Source: Herbaspirillum sp. YR522
GTDB taxonomy: Bacteria > Pseudomonadota > Gammaproteobacteria > Burkholderiales > Burkholderiaceae_D
Assembly (NCBI RefSeq): GCF_000282575.1
Contig: NZ_AKJA01000054.1
Coordinates: 1 to 35,683 of the forward strand
DNA length: 35,683 bases
Direction of reading: 5' to 3'
This document shows positions 7,084 through 15,479 of this stretch, one piece after another. The notes beneath the pieces are model-generated. The model was not told the origin of the DNA. It saw only the letters and a list, made by a program, of their open reading frames with translations, and did no database searches. Position numbers and translations under genes: made by a program. The stretch's first letter is position 1. Each line of letters starts with the position of its first letter.

Positions 7084-8318
7084 GATGCCGCCTTTTTCCG
7101 GTCGCCGTCGGCGGCGGGTTTTTCCTTCGCGGCTTCCTTGGCCGGCTCCACCAGGTCGCCCTCGGCCAGCGAATCGGACGGATTGAGGATCAGGTGCTCG
7201 TTGCCGCTCAGGCCCTCCAGCACTTCCACGGTCAGGCCCAGGTTGCGTCCCACGCGGACCTTCTTCAGGCGTACGTGGTTGTTTTCATCCAGCGCCGCCA
7301 CCTGGGCACCGTCGCGACGGAACATCAGGGTGTCGGCCGAGACCAGCAACATGCCACTGGACGGTAACGGCAACGCGACCTGCACGAAGGCGCCGGGCAG
7401 CAGGGCATTGTCGCTGTTGGGCAGGCTGACCTCGATCTGCATGGCGCGCGTGGCGGGGTCGATGGAGCCGGCCGTGCGCGCCACCTTCCCTTCGAACTTG
7501 CGGCCCCGCAACTCGGCCTGGGTAATGGTGACCTTCTGGCCCGCCTTGACCAGGTTGGCGTAGGACTGCGGCACGTTGACGTAGGCCCGCAGCGGGTCGG
7601 TCTGCGACAACACGAACAAGGCGCGACCGGCGCCCGGGTCGATCAGGTCGCCCACGTCGACGTTGCGTCGGGTGATGGTGCCGGCGAAGGGGGCCACGAT
7701 GCGCTTGAAGCCTTCCACCTGGCGCAATCGTTCGACGTTGGCCTCGGCCGCGGCCAGGTTGGAGGTGGCCTGGGTGTAGGCGCTGCGGCGTTCGTCGAGC
7801 TCCTGTTGCGATACCGCGTCCTTCTTGCGCAGCGCTTCCCAGCGCGCCATCGAACTCCTGGCCAGGTCCAGGCTGGCCGCCGCCTGTGCGCGTGCGGCCA
7901 CCGCCTGCGACAGCTGCTGGTCGATTTCAGGCGTGTCGAGTTCGGCCAGCAGGTCGCCCTTTTTCACTTCGGCGCCGATATCCTTGTACCAGCGCTTGAG
8001 GTACCCGCTGGAACGGGCCGAGATGGGCGACTGCACGAAGCCCTGCAGCGTTCCCGGCAGGACCAGGGTCTGGCCCTCGGCCGTGCTGCGGGCGTCGGTC
8101 ACGCGCACATAGACCTTGGCGCGCTCGGCGGTGCCGGCCTCCAGTTCGCGGGCATTGGCGCTACGGCTGACCAGCGTGCGTGCGGCGCCAGCGGCGAGCA
8201 ACACCAGCACCACCACCAGCACCAGCTTGGCGCGTCGCACCATCTGCTGCCGCTTGGCCAGTTCGCCCTCGTCGGGCAGGGCATGGATACCCAATTCGGA
8301 ATGACGTTCTTGCGACAT
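7080..8318 (-). CDS. RND efflux membrane-fusion (periplasmic adaptor) protein
   Basis: A 412-residue HlyD/AcrA-type adaptor. One N-terminal membrane helix (about 31-49) anchors it. A lipoyl half-motif (YLKRWYKDIGAEVKKGDLLA, about 107-126) is followed by a helical hairpin rich in Ala/Gln/Arg (about 130-205), the second lipoyl half (IVAPFAGTITRRNVDVGDLI) and beta-barrel and membrane-proximal domains. The C-terminal tail is charged and Lys/Ala-rich. It starts 3 bases after the pump stop, with AGGAGAGG just upstream of the ATG, and overlaps the outer-membrane factor gene by 4 bases, so the three are translationally linked. It should bridge pump and channel in the periplasm. The N-terminal 30 residues before the helix are longer than in many relatives. 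Confidence 0.95.
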   Translation of the reverse strand: MSQERHSELGIHALPDEGELAKRQQMVRRAKLVLVVVLVLLAAGAARTLVSRSANARELEAGTAERAKVYVRVTDARSTAEGQTLVLPGTLQGFVQSPISARSSGYLKRWYKDIGAEVKKGDLLAELDTPEIDQQLSQAVAARAQAAASLDLARSSMARWEALRKKDAVSQQELDERRSAYTQATSNLAAAEANVERLRQVEGFKRIVAPFAGTITRRNVDVGDLIDPGAGRALFVLSQTDPLRAYVNVPQSYANLVKAGQKVTITQAELRGRKFEGKVARTAGSIDPATRAMQIEVSLPNSDNALLPGAFVQVALPLPSSGMLLVSADTLMFRRDGAQVAALDENNHVRLKKVRVGRNLGLTVEVLEGLSGNEHLILNPSDSLAEGDLVEPAKEAAKEKPAADGDRKKAAS

Positions 8319-8321
8319 GAC

Positions 8322-11300
8322 TCAAGCCTCTCCTGGCACATGCCCGGCAGGGGCGGCGGGCGGTATGCGCCCGGACGCCTTGCGGGCCAGTCTCTGATGC
8401 ACGCCGGCAAACACCACCGGCACGAAAAACAATGTCGATACGGTGGCAAACAGCAGCCCGCCGATCACTGCGCGCCCCAGCGGCGCATTCTGTTCGGCCC
8501 CCTCGCCCAGGCCCAGCGCCATGGGGATCATGCCGATGATCATCGCCAACGCCGTCATCAACACCGGCCGGATACGGGTCGATCCCGATTCGAGCGCGGC
8601 CGCCAGCGGCGTGGCGCCTTCTTCCCGGCGCTGGCGCGCAAACGCCACGATCAGGATACTGTTGGCGGTGGCCACGCCCATGGTCATGATGGCCCCGGTC
8701 AAGGCCGGCACCGACAGCGTGGTGCCGGTGATGAACAGCATCCAGGCGATGCCCGCCAGCGCCGCCGGCAGTGCCGCGATGATGATGGCCGCGTCGATCC
8801 ACGACTGGAAGTTCACCACCACCAGCAGGTAGACCAGCACGATGGCCATGGCCAGGCCCACGCCCAGGCCGAGGAAGGACGACTTCATGGTCTCGACCTG
8901 CCCCCGCACCACCACCTGGGTGCCACGCGGCAGGCGCGGCCTGATCTCGTCGACCAGCCGGTCGACGCGGCCGGCCACGCTGGCCAGGTCGGTGCCCTGC
9001 ACGCTGACGAATATGTCGATGGCCGGTGAAATGTTGTAGCGCGAGGCGATGGCCATCTGGCGCCCGGCGCGTACATCGACCAGGTTGCCCAGCAATTGGG
9101 TGCTGGCATTGGGCAAGGCAGCGTTGGCGGCCGCATTGGCGCCGGCACCGACCGGGATATTGAGCAGGGCGTCGAGCGAATCGACGGTGTATTGCGGTGA
9201 CTGCACGGCGATGTTGTAGACCACCCCATTGTTGGGATTGAGCCAGAACGCAGGCTGCGTCTGGGAGCTGCCCGACAGCGCGATCAACAGGTTCTGGCCG
9301 ACGTTGGACGCCGACAGTCCGAACTGCTGCAGGCGGGTGCGATCGATGCGCAGGTCCAGCGCCGGGCCATCGAGGCGCTGGTGGACGTGGGCGTCGACCG
9401 CGCCCGGCACCTGGCGGATCTTCTTGGTCAGCTCGGCAGCCAGCTCGGCATTGGCTTGCATGTTGGGGCCGGTGAATTGCACATCGATGGCAGCCGGCAA
9501 GCCGAAGTTGAGGATTTGCGTGACGATGTCTGCCGGCTGGAAGAAGAACTCCACCCCCGGGAAACGCCTGGGCAGCTCGGCCCGCAAGAGCGCCATCAAT
9601 TCGTCGCTGGGGCGATGGCCCTCTTTCAGCGCCATCAGCATTTCGCCGTCCAGCGTGCCGATGGTGCCGGCATTGCTGTAGGAAAGGTTGATCCCCGAAT
9701 TGGGTACGCCCAGGTTGTCAAGGATGGTCTCCAGCTCGTGCTCGGGGATGAGCTCGCGGATCACCCGTTCGACCTGGTCGGCCAGGCGCGCGGTCTCTTC
9801 GATACGGGTGCCGGTGGGCGCGCGCATGTGCAGCCGCAACTGGCCGGCGTCGACGCTGGGGAAGAAGTCGCGTCCCAGGAACGGAAACAGCAGGCACGAC
9901 AGCAGGCAGAAACCGAGGAAGCCGAACGCAAACCGGCGCCGGTGCGCCAGCAGCGACGACAGCACCAGCGTGTAGCCGCGCCGCACCCTTTCGAAGCGGG
10001 CGTCGAACGCCAGGTACACCCGCTGCAGCAGGCTCTGCTTGGCGGCATCGACCTGGCCATGGCTGCCCATGAGCAGCATGACCAGCGTCGGCACCAGCGT
10101 GCGCGAGAGGATGTACGACGCCACCATCGCAAACACCACCGCCTCGGCCAGGGGCACGAACAAAAAGCGCGCCACCCCCGACAGGAAGAACATCGGCACG
10201 AACACGATGCAGATGCACAGGGTCGAGACGAAGGCCGGCACCCCGATCTCGCCGGCACCGACGATGATCGAATCGTGCAAGGGCTTGCCCAGGTGCATGT
10301 GGCGCTCGATGTTCTCGATGGTGACGATCGCCTGGTCGACCAGGATCCCCACCGACAGTGCCAGGCCGCCCAGCGTCATCAGGTTGAGCGTCTCGCCCAG
10401 CGCCGCCAGCGCCAGGATCGCGGCCATGATCGACAGCGGGATGGTCAAGGCAATGATCAGCGTGCTGCGCCAGTTGCCCAGGAACAGCAGCACCATGGCG
10501 GCGGTCAGGCCGGCGGCGATCAGGGCCTCGCTGATGACGCCGGCCACTGCCGCCTTGACGAACAGCGACTGGTCGAACAGGGGCGTGATCTTGACGTCCT
10601 CGGGCATGGTCTGCGACGCCACCGGCAACATCTTGCGCAGGTTGGCGACGATATCCAGGGTCGACGCCCCGCCGTTCTTGAGCACCGACAGCAACACGCC
10701 ACGGGCGCCGTCCTGGCGCACCACATTGGTCTGCGGCGAGAAGCCGTCGCGCACGTTGGCCACATCCTTGATATAGATGGTGGCACCGCTGGTGGTGCGC
10801 ACCGGCAGGTCGTTCAGTCCGGCCACCGCCTCCGGCGAGCCATTCATCTTGACCGTGTATTCGGTGGCGCCGAACTTGGCGGTGCCCGACGGCAGGATCA
10901 GGTTCTGGGTGTTGACCGCGTTGACCACGTCGATCGGTGCCAGGCCGCGCGCCTGCATGGCCTGGGTATCGAGGTCGACCGAGATCAGCCGGGTCTTGCC
11001 ACCATAGGGAAACGGCACGGCCACGCCGGGAATGGTGATCAACTGCGGGCGCAAGGTCTGCACCGCCGCATCGAACACCGTCTGCTCCGGCAGCGATGGC
11101 GACGACAGCGCCAACTGCATCACCGGAATACTGGAAGCCGAATACTTGATCACCAGCGGCGGCGTGATCCCCGGCGGCAGCTGGCGCAGCTGCGACTGCA
11201 CCGAGGCGACCACCTGCGAAATCGCGTTCTGGATATTGGCCTTGGGCTGGAAGAACACCTTGATCACCGATACCCCGGCCAGCGACTGCGATTCGATATG

Positions 11301-11537
11301 CTCGATGTCGCTCACCACGGTGGTGAGCCCGCGCTCGTTCTGGGCAGCGATGCGCTGGCCCATCTCCTGCGCCGACAGGCCGTTGTAGTTCCAGATGATG
11401 CTGACCACCGGGATATTGATCTCGGGGAAGATATCGGTGGCCATGTTGAGCAGCGTCAATGGCGTAGCCAGGACGATCAGCATCGCCATCACGATGAAGG
11501 TGTACGGACGGCGCAATGCCAGCGCGACCATGTTCAT
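8322..11537 (-). CDS. RND efflux pump, inner-membrane permease (AcrB-like)
   Basis: A 1071-residue resistance-nodulation-division transporter with the usual duplicated layout: membrane helix 1, a large periplasmic porter loop, six helices, then the same again. First gene of a three-gene minus-strand operon with adaptor and channel. In the fourth helix the proton-relay pair of AcrB (Asp407-Asp408) reads Asp401-Gln402 (GILVDQAIVTIENIE). In helix 10 the AcrB lysine (Lys940) position is Ala958 (GVATANSILIV). The Arg and Thr of the RIRPVLMT segment in helix 11 are kept. It still looks intact: no frameshift and full length. The substrate cannot be told from sequence; the helix-10 motif points to a subfamily apart from AcrB. 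No local repressor gene flanks the operon. The start ATG is at 11537 (MNMVALALRRP), fitting the usual first helix. Confidence 0.95.
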   Translation of the reverse strand: MNMVALALRRPYTFIVMAMLIVLATPLTLLNMATDIFPEINIPVVSIIWNYNGLSAQEMGQRIAAQNERGLTTVVSDIEHIESQSLAGVSVIKVFFQPKANIQNAISQVVASVQSQLRQLPPGITPPLVIKYSASSIPVMQLALSSPSLPEQTVFDAAVQTLRPQLITIPGVAVPFPYGGKTRLISVDLDTQAMQARGLAPIDVVNAVNTQNLILPSGTAKFGATEYTVKMNGSPEAVAGLNDLPVRTTSGATIYIKDVANVRDGFSPQTNVVRQDGARGVLLSVLKNGGASTLDIVANLRKMLPVASQTMPEDVKITPLFDQSLFVKAAVAGVISEALIAAGLTAAMVLLFLGNWRSTLIIALTIPLSIMAAILALAALGETLNLMTLGGLALSVGILVDQAIVTIENIERHMHLGKPLHDSIIVGAGEIGVPAFVSTLCICIVFVPMFFLSGVARFLFVPLAEAVVFAMVASYILSRTLVPTLVMLLMGSHGQVDAAKQSLLQRVYLAFDARFERVRRGYTLVLSSLLAHRRRFAFGFLGFCLLSCLLFPFLGRDFFPSVDAGQLRLHMRAPTGTRIEETARLADQVERVIRELIPEHELETILDNLGVPNSGINLSYSNAGTIGTLDGEMLMALKEGHRPSDELMALLRAELPRRFPGVEFFFQPADIVTQILNFGLPAAIDVQFTGPNMQANAELAAELTKKIRQVPGAVDAHVHQRLDGPALDLRIDRTRLQQFGLSASNVGQNLLIALSGSSQTQPAFWLNPNNGVVYNIAVQSPQYTVDSLDALLNIPVGAGANAAANAALPNASTQLLGNLVDVRAGRQMAIASRYNISPAIDIFVSVQGTDLASVAGRVDRLVDEIRPRLPRGTQVVVRGQVETMKSSFLGLGVGLAMAIVLVYLLVVVNFQSWIDAAIIIAALPAALAGIAWMLFITGTTLSVPALTGAIMTMGVATANSILIVAFARQRREEGATPLAAALESGSTRIRPVLMTALAMIIGMIPMALGLGEGAEQNAPLGRAVIGGLLFATVSTLFFVPVVFAGVHQRLARKASGRIPPAAPAGHVPGEA

Positions 11538-11678
11538 GGACTGGAACTCATTTCATCAAACCGCGAGTGCGCAGCACCGGCCATGCCGGCGCGCCGACGA
11601 CCCATGGTCGTCGCCCTCTCCCGCTTGCTTTTTATATGTCATGCGCGGCCGCGCGAAGCCCCGAACGGCTGCACTCCC

Positions 11679-11699
11679 TGATGCGTGATACGTGATGCC
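11679..11699. repeat. Three tandem TGATRCG-like heptamers
   Basis: TGATGCG, TGATACG and TGATGCC follow one another without gap in the RND/MpaB-like intergenic region. Three 7-base units could be direct-repeat regulator sites or simple slippage. No regulator is identified. Confidence 0.4.
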
Positions 11700-11862
11700 G
11701 GATACCTCGTAGCAACAACCGTGCCGCGACTGCCTCCCCTGTCCTGGCCGCTGCGTGGCAGCTGGCCGGCACCTGCATTTCTTGTTAGTGGGCAACCGTT
11801 TTGGCGTGGGCTATTGTAGCGGCGCACAAGAGGCCATGACGGCCCGACGGCGGGAATTTTTT

Positions 11863-11878
11863 CTGACAGAAATGTCAG
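11863..11878. promoter_or_regulatory. Lux-box-like palindrome CTGACA-N4-TGTCAG, second copy
   Basis: A perfect inverted repeat with centre GAAA. Arms and spacing are identical to the site at 2110-2125. It lies 65 bases before the MpaB-like ATG and about 325 bases before the RND operon start, so control of the former is the more natural reading. It has the CT-N12-AG format of LuxR-type boxes; the binding protein is unknown. Confidence 0.45.
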
Positions 11879-11943
11879 CAAGTACGGCCCGATCTCGGCT
11901 ATGGCACACTGCCTGCAGTGTCCACCCCTTACATTCTCACGCC

Positions 11944-12828
11944 ATGGAATTGCTCCGCCAGCGTATCGAAGCCAGTGTGCTGGCCATCAGCCGTCCGCCC
12001 GGCAGCGCCGACTTCCTGCGGCCGCCGGGCGACCCCGGTTTGTTCGGTCCGGATTCGGCCGCCTGGCAGGTGCATGGCGATTTCACGGCCATGCTCATCG
12101 GTGGGGTGGCGGCGCTGATGTTGCAGATGTTGCATCCGTTGGCCCTGGCGGGGGTGTGGGACCACTCCAATTTCCAGGCCGACATGCTGGGCCGGCTGCG
12201 GCGCACCGCCCAATTCATCGCCGGCACCACTTTTGGTGCACGCCAGGATGCCGAGCGGCTCATTGCGCGGGTGCGACAGATTCACCTGGGCGTGACCGGC
12301 CAGGCCAGCGATGGTCGCCGCTATGCCGCCAGCGATCCGGACCTGCTGACCTGGGTGCATTGCGCCGAGGTCAGTTGCTTCCTGCGCGCCTATGTCCGTT
12401 ATCGCGATCCCGGCTTTTCACCGGCCGACCAGGATCGCTACTACGACGAGATCGCCACCGTTGCCCTGGCACTGGGTGCGCGCGACGTGCCACGTTCGCG
12501 CGCGGCGATGGACCGCTACCTGCTGTCGATGCAGGCACAGCTGCATTGCGACGGGCGCACCATGAAGACCCTGCAGCTGGTCTTGCAGGCGCCCGCGCCC
12601 CATGCGCTGGCACTGCCCTGGACACGCTTGATGATGCGCGCCGGGATCGACCTGCTGCCGGCGCACGCCAAGCAGCTGCTGGGCATTGGGCCCACCTCGC
12701 CGGCCCGGGCCTGGCTGTTGCAGCACGGTGTACGGCTGGCGGCACGGCCGATCCGCTGGGCGGTGCGCAACGGATCGGTGCACCTGGCGCGACGTCGCAT
12801 GGGATTGCCCGCTGGCGCGCCGAGGTGA
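11944..12828 (+). CDS. MpaB-like oxygenase family protein (DUF2236)
   Basis: A 294-residue soluble helical protein. The segment VHGDFTAMLIGGVAALMLQM (about 40-59), then LHPLALAGVWDHS, is the hallmark of the DUF2236/MpaB family. Members are related to latex-clearing-protein-type haem oxygenases and include MpaB of the mycophenolic acid pathway. The conserved His in MLHP and in WDHS and the later WVHCAEV region are present. The substrate is unknown. I place the start at ATG 11944 (MELLRQRIEAS), where family-like sequence begins; no good ribosome site precedes it, and an upstream ATG at 11836 remains possible. It ends 4 bases before the stop of a convergent small gene. The lux-box-like palindrome just upstream may control it. 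Confidence 0.85.
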   Translation: MELLRQRIEASVLAISRPPGSADFLRPPGDPGLFGPDSAAWQVHGDFTAMLIGGVAALMLQMLHPLALAGVWDHSNFQADMLGRLRRTAQFIAGTTFGARQDAERLIARVRQIHLGVTGQASDGRRYAASDPDLLTWVHCAEVSCFLRAYVRYRDPGFSPADQDRYYDEIATVALALGARDVPRSRAAMDRYLLSMQAQLHCDGRTMKTLQLVLQAPAPHALALPWTRLMMRAGIDLLPAHAKQLLGIGPTSPARAWLLQHGVRLAARPIRWAVRNGSVHLARRRMGLPAGAPR

Positions 12829-12832
12829 GCAC

Positions 12833-13051
12833 TCAGCCCATGCCATCGTTTTCTTCACCCCAACCGCTACCATAGGCATTCGAGCCCGGGCCGGGTCGCA
12901 CATTCCAACCCGGCAGCTCGGCAGCAGGGCCGCCGGCCGCCGGACGGCCGCTGTTGGACGGTCGCTCGCGGTTGGCCTGGTAGACCATGGGATAGGTGCC
13001 GTAGTAACCGCCGCTGATTTCTCGCGTTGCCATCGACTGGATTGCAAACAT
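12833..13051 (-). CDS. Small peptide with double-glycine-type leader, unknown function
   Basis: A 72-residue gene product preceded by a strong AAGGAG ribosome site 6-7 bases before the ATG, which argues it is translated. The first 15 residues, ending TREISGG, have the length and the Ile(-4), Gly(-2), Gly(-1) pattern of leaders cut by C39 ABC exporters, as in microcin V. The remaining 57 residues start YYGTYPMVYQ and are rich in Gly, Pro, Asn and Ser, without Cys, and end acidic (GEENDGMG). No membrane segment is seen. No dedicated C39 exporter is in the window. I do not recognise the family. It could equally be an ordinary small soluble protein whose Gly-Gly is chance. Confidence 0.6.
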   Translation of the reverse strand: MFAIQSMATREISGGYYGTYPMVYQANRERPSNSGRPAAGGPAAELPGWNVRPGPGSNAYGSGWGEENDGMG

Positions 13052-13205
13052 GATGAACTCCTTGCATCAAAAAAGTTGAACAACGGAGTCTTCATTACAC
13101 CGGTGCCAACCACGCCGCGGCATGAGAAAAGTCTGCAAACGGGCGCCATGTAGCAGGCAACCGGACGCGATGTCGAATAACCGGATAACGGATTAGGCGA
13201 GGCTG

Positions 13206-13246
13206 AAAAAAAGTTGGTATCACTGCGTCAGACAACGAGCGATGCC
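13206..13246 (-). terminator. Rho-independent terminator of the cytochrome c gene
   Basis: Read on the minus strand, a stem with GGCATCGCT pairing with AGTGATACC (one mismatch and one G-U) and an inner CGT/ACG pair closes a TGTCTG loop. It is followed by AAC and seven T residues. It starts 13 bases after the cytochrome c stop codon and also isolates the small-peptide gene further on. Confidence 0.7.
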
Positions 13247-13258
13247 TCGAAATCCTGG

Positions 13259-13651
13259 CTATCGGGTCGTGCTGCGCAGGTAGGCCAGGATGTCGTCGCG
13301 CTGGCGCTCGCTAGCGATGCCCCAGAAGCGCATCTTGTTGCCCGGCACTACGTCATCGGGCGACTTCATGAATGCCCGCAAGCGCTCTTCGGTCCAGTTG
13401 AAGTTGGCATTGGCCATGGCGCTGGAATAACGGAAATCCGCCGTGGCGCCGGCACGGCGTCCGATCACGCCATTGAGCTGCGGACCGAAGCCGCCGCGCG
13501 CGGACGGACCGACCTGATGGCAGCTGGCACATTTGGCAAAGGCGGCGCGGCCGGCGGCAACGTCGCCGGCCGCACCGGCGAGCGGGGACCAGGACCACAT
13601 GATGGCCAGCACGACAGCCAATGACGAGAAGGGGCGGGTGCGTTGCAGCAT
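13259..13651 (-). CDS. Secreted class I c-type cytochrome
   Basis: A 130-residue protein with a signal peptide (RTR, then a hydrophobic stretch ending LAGA-A, about 4-28). One haem-attachment motif CASCH lies at 41-45, and the likely methionine axial ligand is Met107 in GNKMRFWG. The segment GGFGPQLNGVIGRRAG after the haem site and the terminal DDILAYLRS helix match small soluble cytochromes of the c550/c2 type. It should carry electrons in the periplasm; the partner is not visible. The start is uncertain: ATG 13651 gives a compact signal peptide, while ATG 13672 adds seven residues; neither has a clear ribosome site. A terminator follows directly. Confidence 0.92.
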   Translation of the reverse strand: MLQRTRPFSSLAVVLAIMWSWSPLAGAAGDVAAGRAAFAKCASCHQVGPSARGGFGPQLNGVIGRRAGATADFRYSSAMANANFNWTEERLRAFMKSPDDVVPGNKMRFWGIASERQRDDILAYLRSTTR

Positions 13652-13899
13652 AGGAGATGCGATCGGCCGCATGACCGGCCAGCGGCGAAAGGGAGGTCGA
13701 AAATCAATGGTGAACCGACCCGGTCGAGCCCGACCTGGCCAGGAAGTCGAGGTCGACACCGAACCGGCCGTCGTAGCCTCGATTCTATCGCTCAAACGCA
13801 TTTCACCCGGATGCGTCGGCGGCCAGCACCGCCGGCAGCATCACCGTGCCAGCGCCGGGATGGACGAGGCGTCGACAACCGAAGGTGCCTGCGAGCGTT

Positions 13900-15477
13900 T
13901 CAATGCGCATGCTGCGACGGTGCCTTGGGCGGTGCCACGCGACGCATCAGGGGCACCATCAGCGTTGCCGTCAACAGGCACAGCATGATGACGAAGAAGG
14001 CGTCGGCGCAGGCCTGCGTCTGGGCCTCGCGCATGGCCAGCCGTGCCAGCGTGCGCAGGCTGCCGGCGTCGGCCGCGCCGGGCAGGATGCCGGCCTCGAG
14101 CAGGTGCCGGACGCCGCTGCGCAGCAGCTCCTGCATTGCCTCGTTGCCGGCATCGAGGTGTTCGGCCAGGCGCAGGAAATGCAGGTTGGTGCGGTCGTTG
14201 AGGATGGTGCCACATAGCGCGATGCCGATCGCGCCACCCAGGTTGCGCATCAGGTTGAACAGTCCAGAGGCCAGCTTGAGTCGCTCCGGCGCCAGCGAGC
14301 CCAGGGTCAGCGTGACCACCGGCGCCACCGCGAACTGCTGCGAGAAGCCGCGCAAGGCCTGCGGCAACAGCAGCTCGCGCCAGCCCCAGTCGTGGGTGAT
14401 CGGAGTGAAGTTCCACATCGACAGCGTGAAGCAGGCCAGCCCGAACATCATCAGCCAGCGCAGGTCGATGCGCCGCGCCAGCATGGTGTAGAACGGAATG
14501 GCCAGGATCTGGAACAGCCCGGTCGAGAAGATGGCCAGGCCGATGTCGAGCGCGGAAAAGCCGCGCACCCGCGCCAGGAACACCGGGGTCAGGTAAATCG
14601 TGGCGAACAGCCCGATGCCGGTGACGAACGAGAAGAAGCAGCCCAGCGCAAAGTTGCGTTGCTTCAGCGCCCGCAGGTCGACCACCGGATGCGCATGGCG
14701 CAGGCTGCGCCAGACGAAACCCAGTCCCGCCACCAGCGCCACGATGGCGGTGCTGGCGATCACGTCGTCGCCCATCCAGCCGTAGCGGGGGCCTTCCTCC
14801 AGCGTGTATTCGAGGCAGCCCAACGCCAGCGCCAGCAACGCCATGCCGGGATAGTCGGCGCCGCGCAGCACGGACAGGTCGGGACGGTCGATCTTGACCA
14901 TCATCGGCACCACGATGGCCACGAAGGTTCCCGGCACCAGGTTGACGAAGAACAGCCAGTGCCACGAATAGCTGCTGGTGATCCAGCCACCGATGGTGGG
15001 CCCCAGGGTCGGCGCCAGCGATGCCAGCGCGCCGACCGTGGCCGCCGCCAGCACCCGCTGGTGGCCCTGGAAATAGAAGAAGGCCGAGGTGAATACCAGC
15101 GGGATCATCGAACCGCCCAGGAAGCCCTGCAGCGCCCGGAAGGCAATCATGCTGTTGATGTCCCAGGCCAGTCCGCACAACAGGCTGGCGGCGGTAAAGC
15201 CGATGGCCGAGGCGGCGAACAGCCAGCGCGTCGACATCACCCGCGACAGCCAGCCGGACAGCGGGATGACGATGATCTCGGCAATCAGGTAACTGGTCTG
15301 CACCCAGGCGGTTTCGTCGGCGCCGGCCGACAGCCCGCCCCCGATATCGGCCAGCGACGCCGACACGATCTGTATGTCCAGCAACGCGATGAACATGCCC
15401 ACGCACATGGTGGCAAACGCCAGCACGCGTTGTCGCGTGGTGAGTTCCGGCAAGGCCGGTGCGGCGGCGGCGCTCAT
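13900..15477 (-). CDS. emrB: DHA2-family major facilitator drug exporter (EmrB-like)
   Basis: A 525-residue inner-membrane protein with about 14 hydrophobic segments, typical of the DHA2 (14-helix) drug:proton antiporters. Helix 1 carries LLDIQIVSASLADIG, the family's Asp-containing motif. SRVMSTRWLFAASAIGF corresponds to the loop 2-3 motif, and APTLGPTIGGWIT to the antiporter motif C of helix 5. The ATG lies 2 bases after the stop of the adaptor gene, so the two are co-translated. Together with the adaptor and the divergent NodT channel it should form a three-part pump across both membranes. The substrate is unknown. EmrB is used as a family label. Confidence 0.93.
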   Translation of the reverse strand: MSAAAAPALPELTTRQRVLAFATMCVGMFIALLDIQIVSASLADIGGGLSAGADETAWVQTSYLIAEIIVIPLSGWLSRVMSTRWLFAASAIGFTAASLLCGLAWDINSMIAFRALQGFLGGSMIPLVFTSAFFYFQGHQRVLAAATVGALASLAPTLGPTIGGWITSSYSWHWLFFVNLVPGTFVAIVVPMMVKIDRPDLSVLRGADYPGMALLALALGCLEYTLEEGPRYGWMGDDVIASTAIVALVAGLGFVWRSLRHAHPVVDLRALKQRNFALGCFFSFVTGIGLFATIYLTPVFLARVRGFSALDIGLAIFSTGLFQILAIPFYTMLARRIDLRWLMMFGLACFTLSMWNFTPITHDWGWRELLLPQALRGFSQQFAVAPVVTLTLGSLAPERLKLASGLFNLMRNLGGAIGIALCGTILNDRTNLHFLRLAEHLDAGNEAMQELLRSGVRHLLEAGILPGAADAGSLRTLARLAMREAQTQACADAFFVIMLCLLTATLMVPLMRRVAPPKAPSQHAH

Positions 15478-15479
15478 GC

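Larger units (their letters stand above)
11538..11943. other. Divergent intergenic region, RND operon and MpaB-like gene
   Basis: These 406 bases contain no supported gene. They hold the promoters of the RND operon (minus) and the MpaB-like gene (plus). Seen here are a short tandem repeat at 11679-11699 and the palindrome CTGACA-GAAA-TGTCAG at 11863-11878. An in-frame ATG at 11836 with AAGAGG just upstream could extend the MpaB-like protein by 36 residues, but the extra residues look non-coding. Confidence 0.55.

Noticed and set aside
13090..13125. TTGGCAC element upstream of the small peptide resembling a sigma-54 promoter
   Set aside because: The matching GC of the -12 element is absent (TAAT at the right distance), so the site would not be functional.
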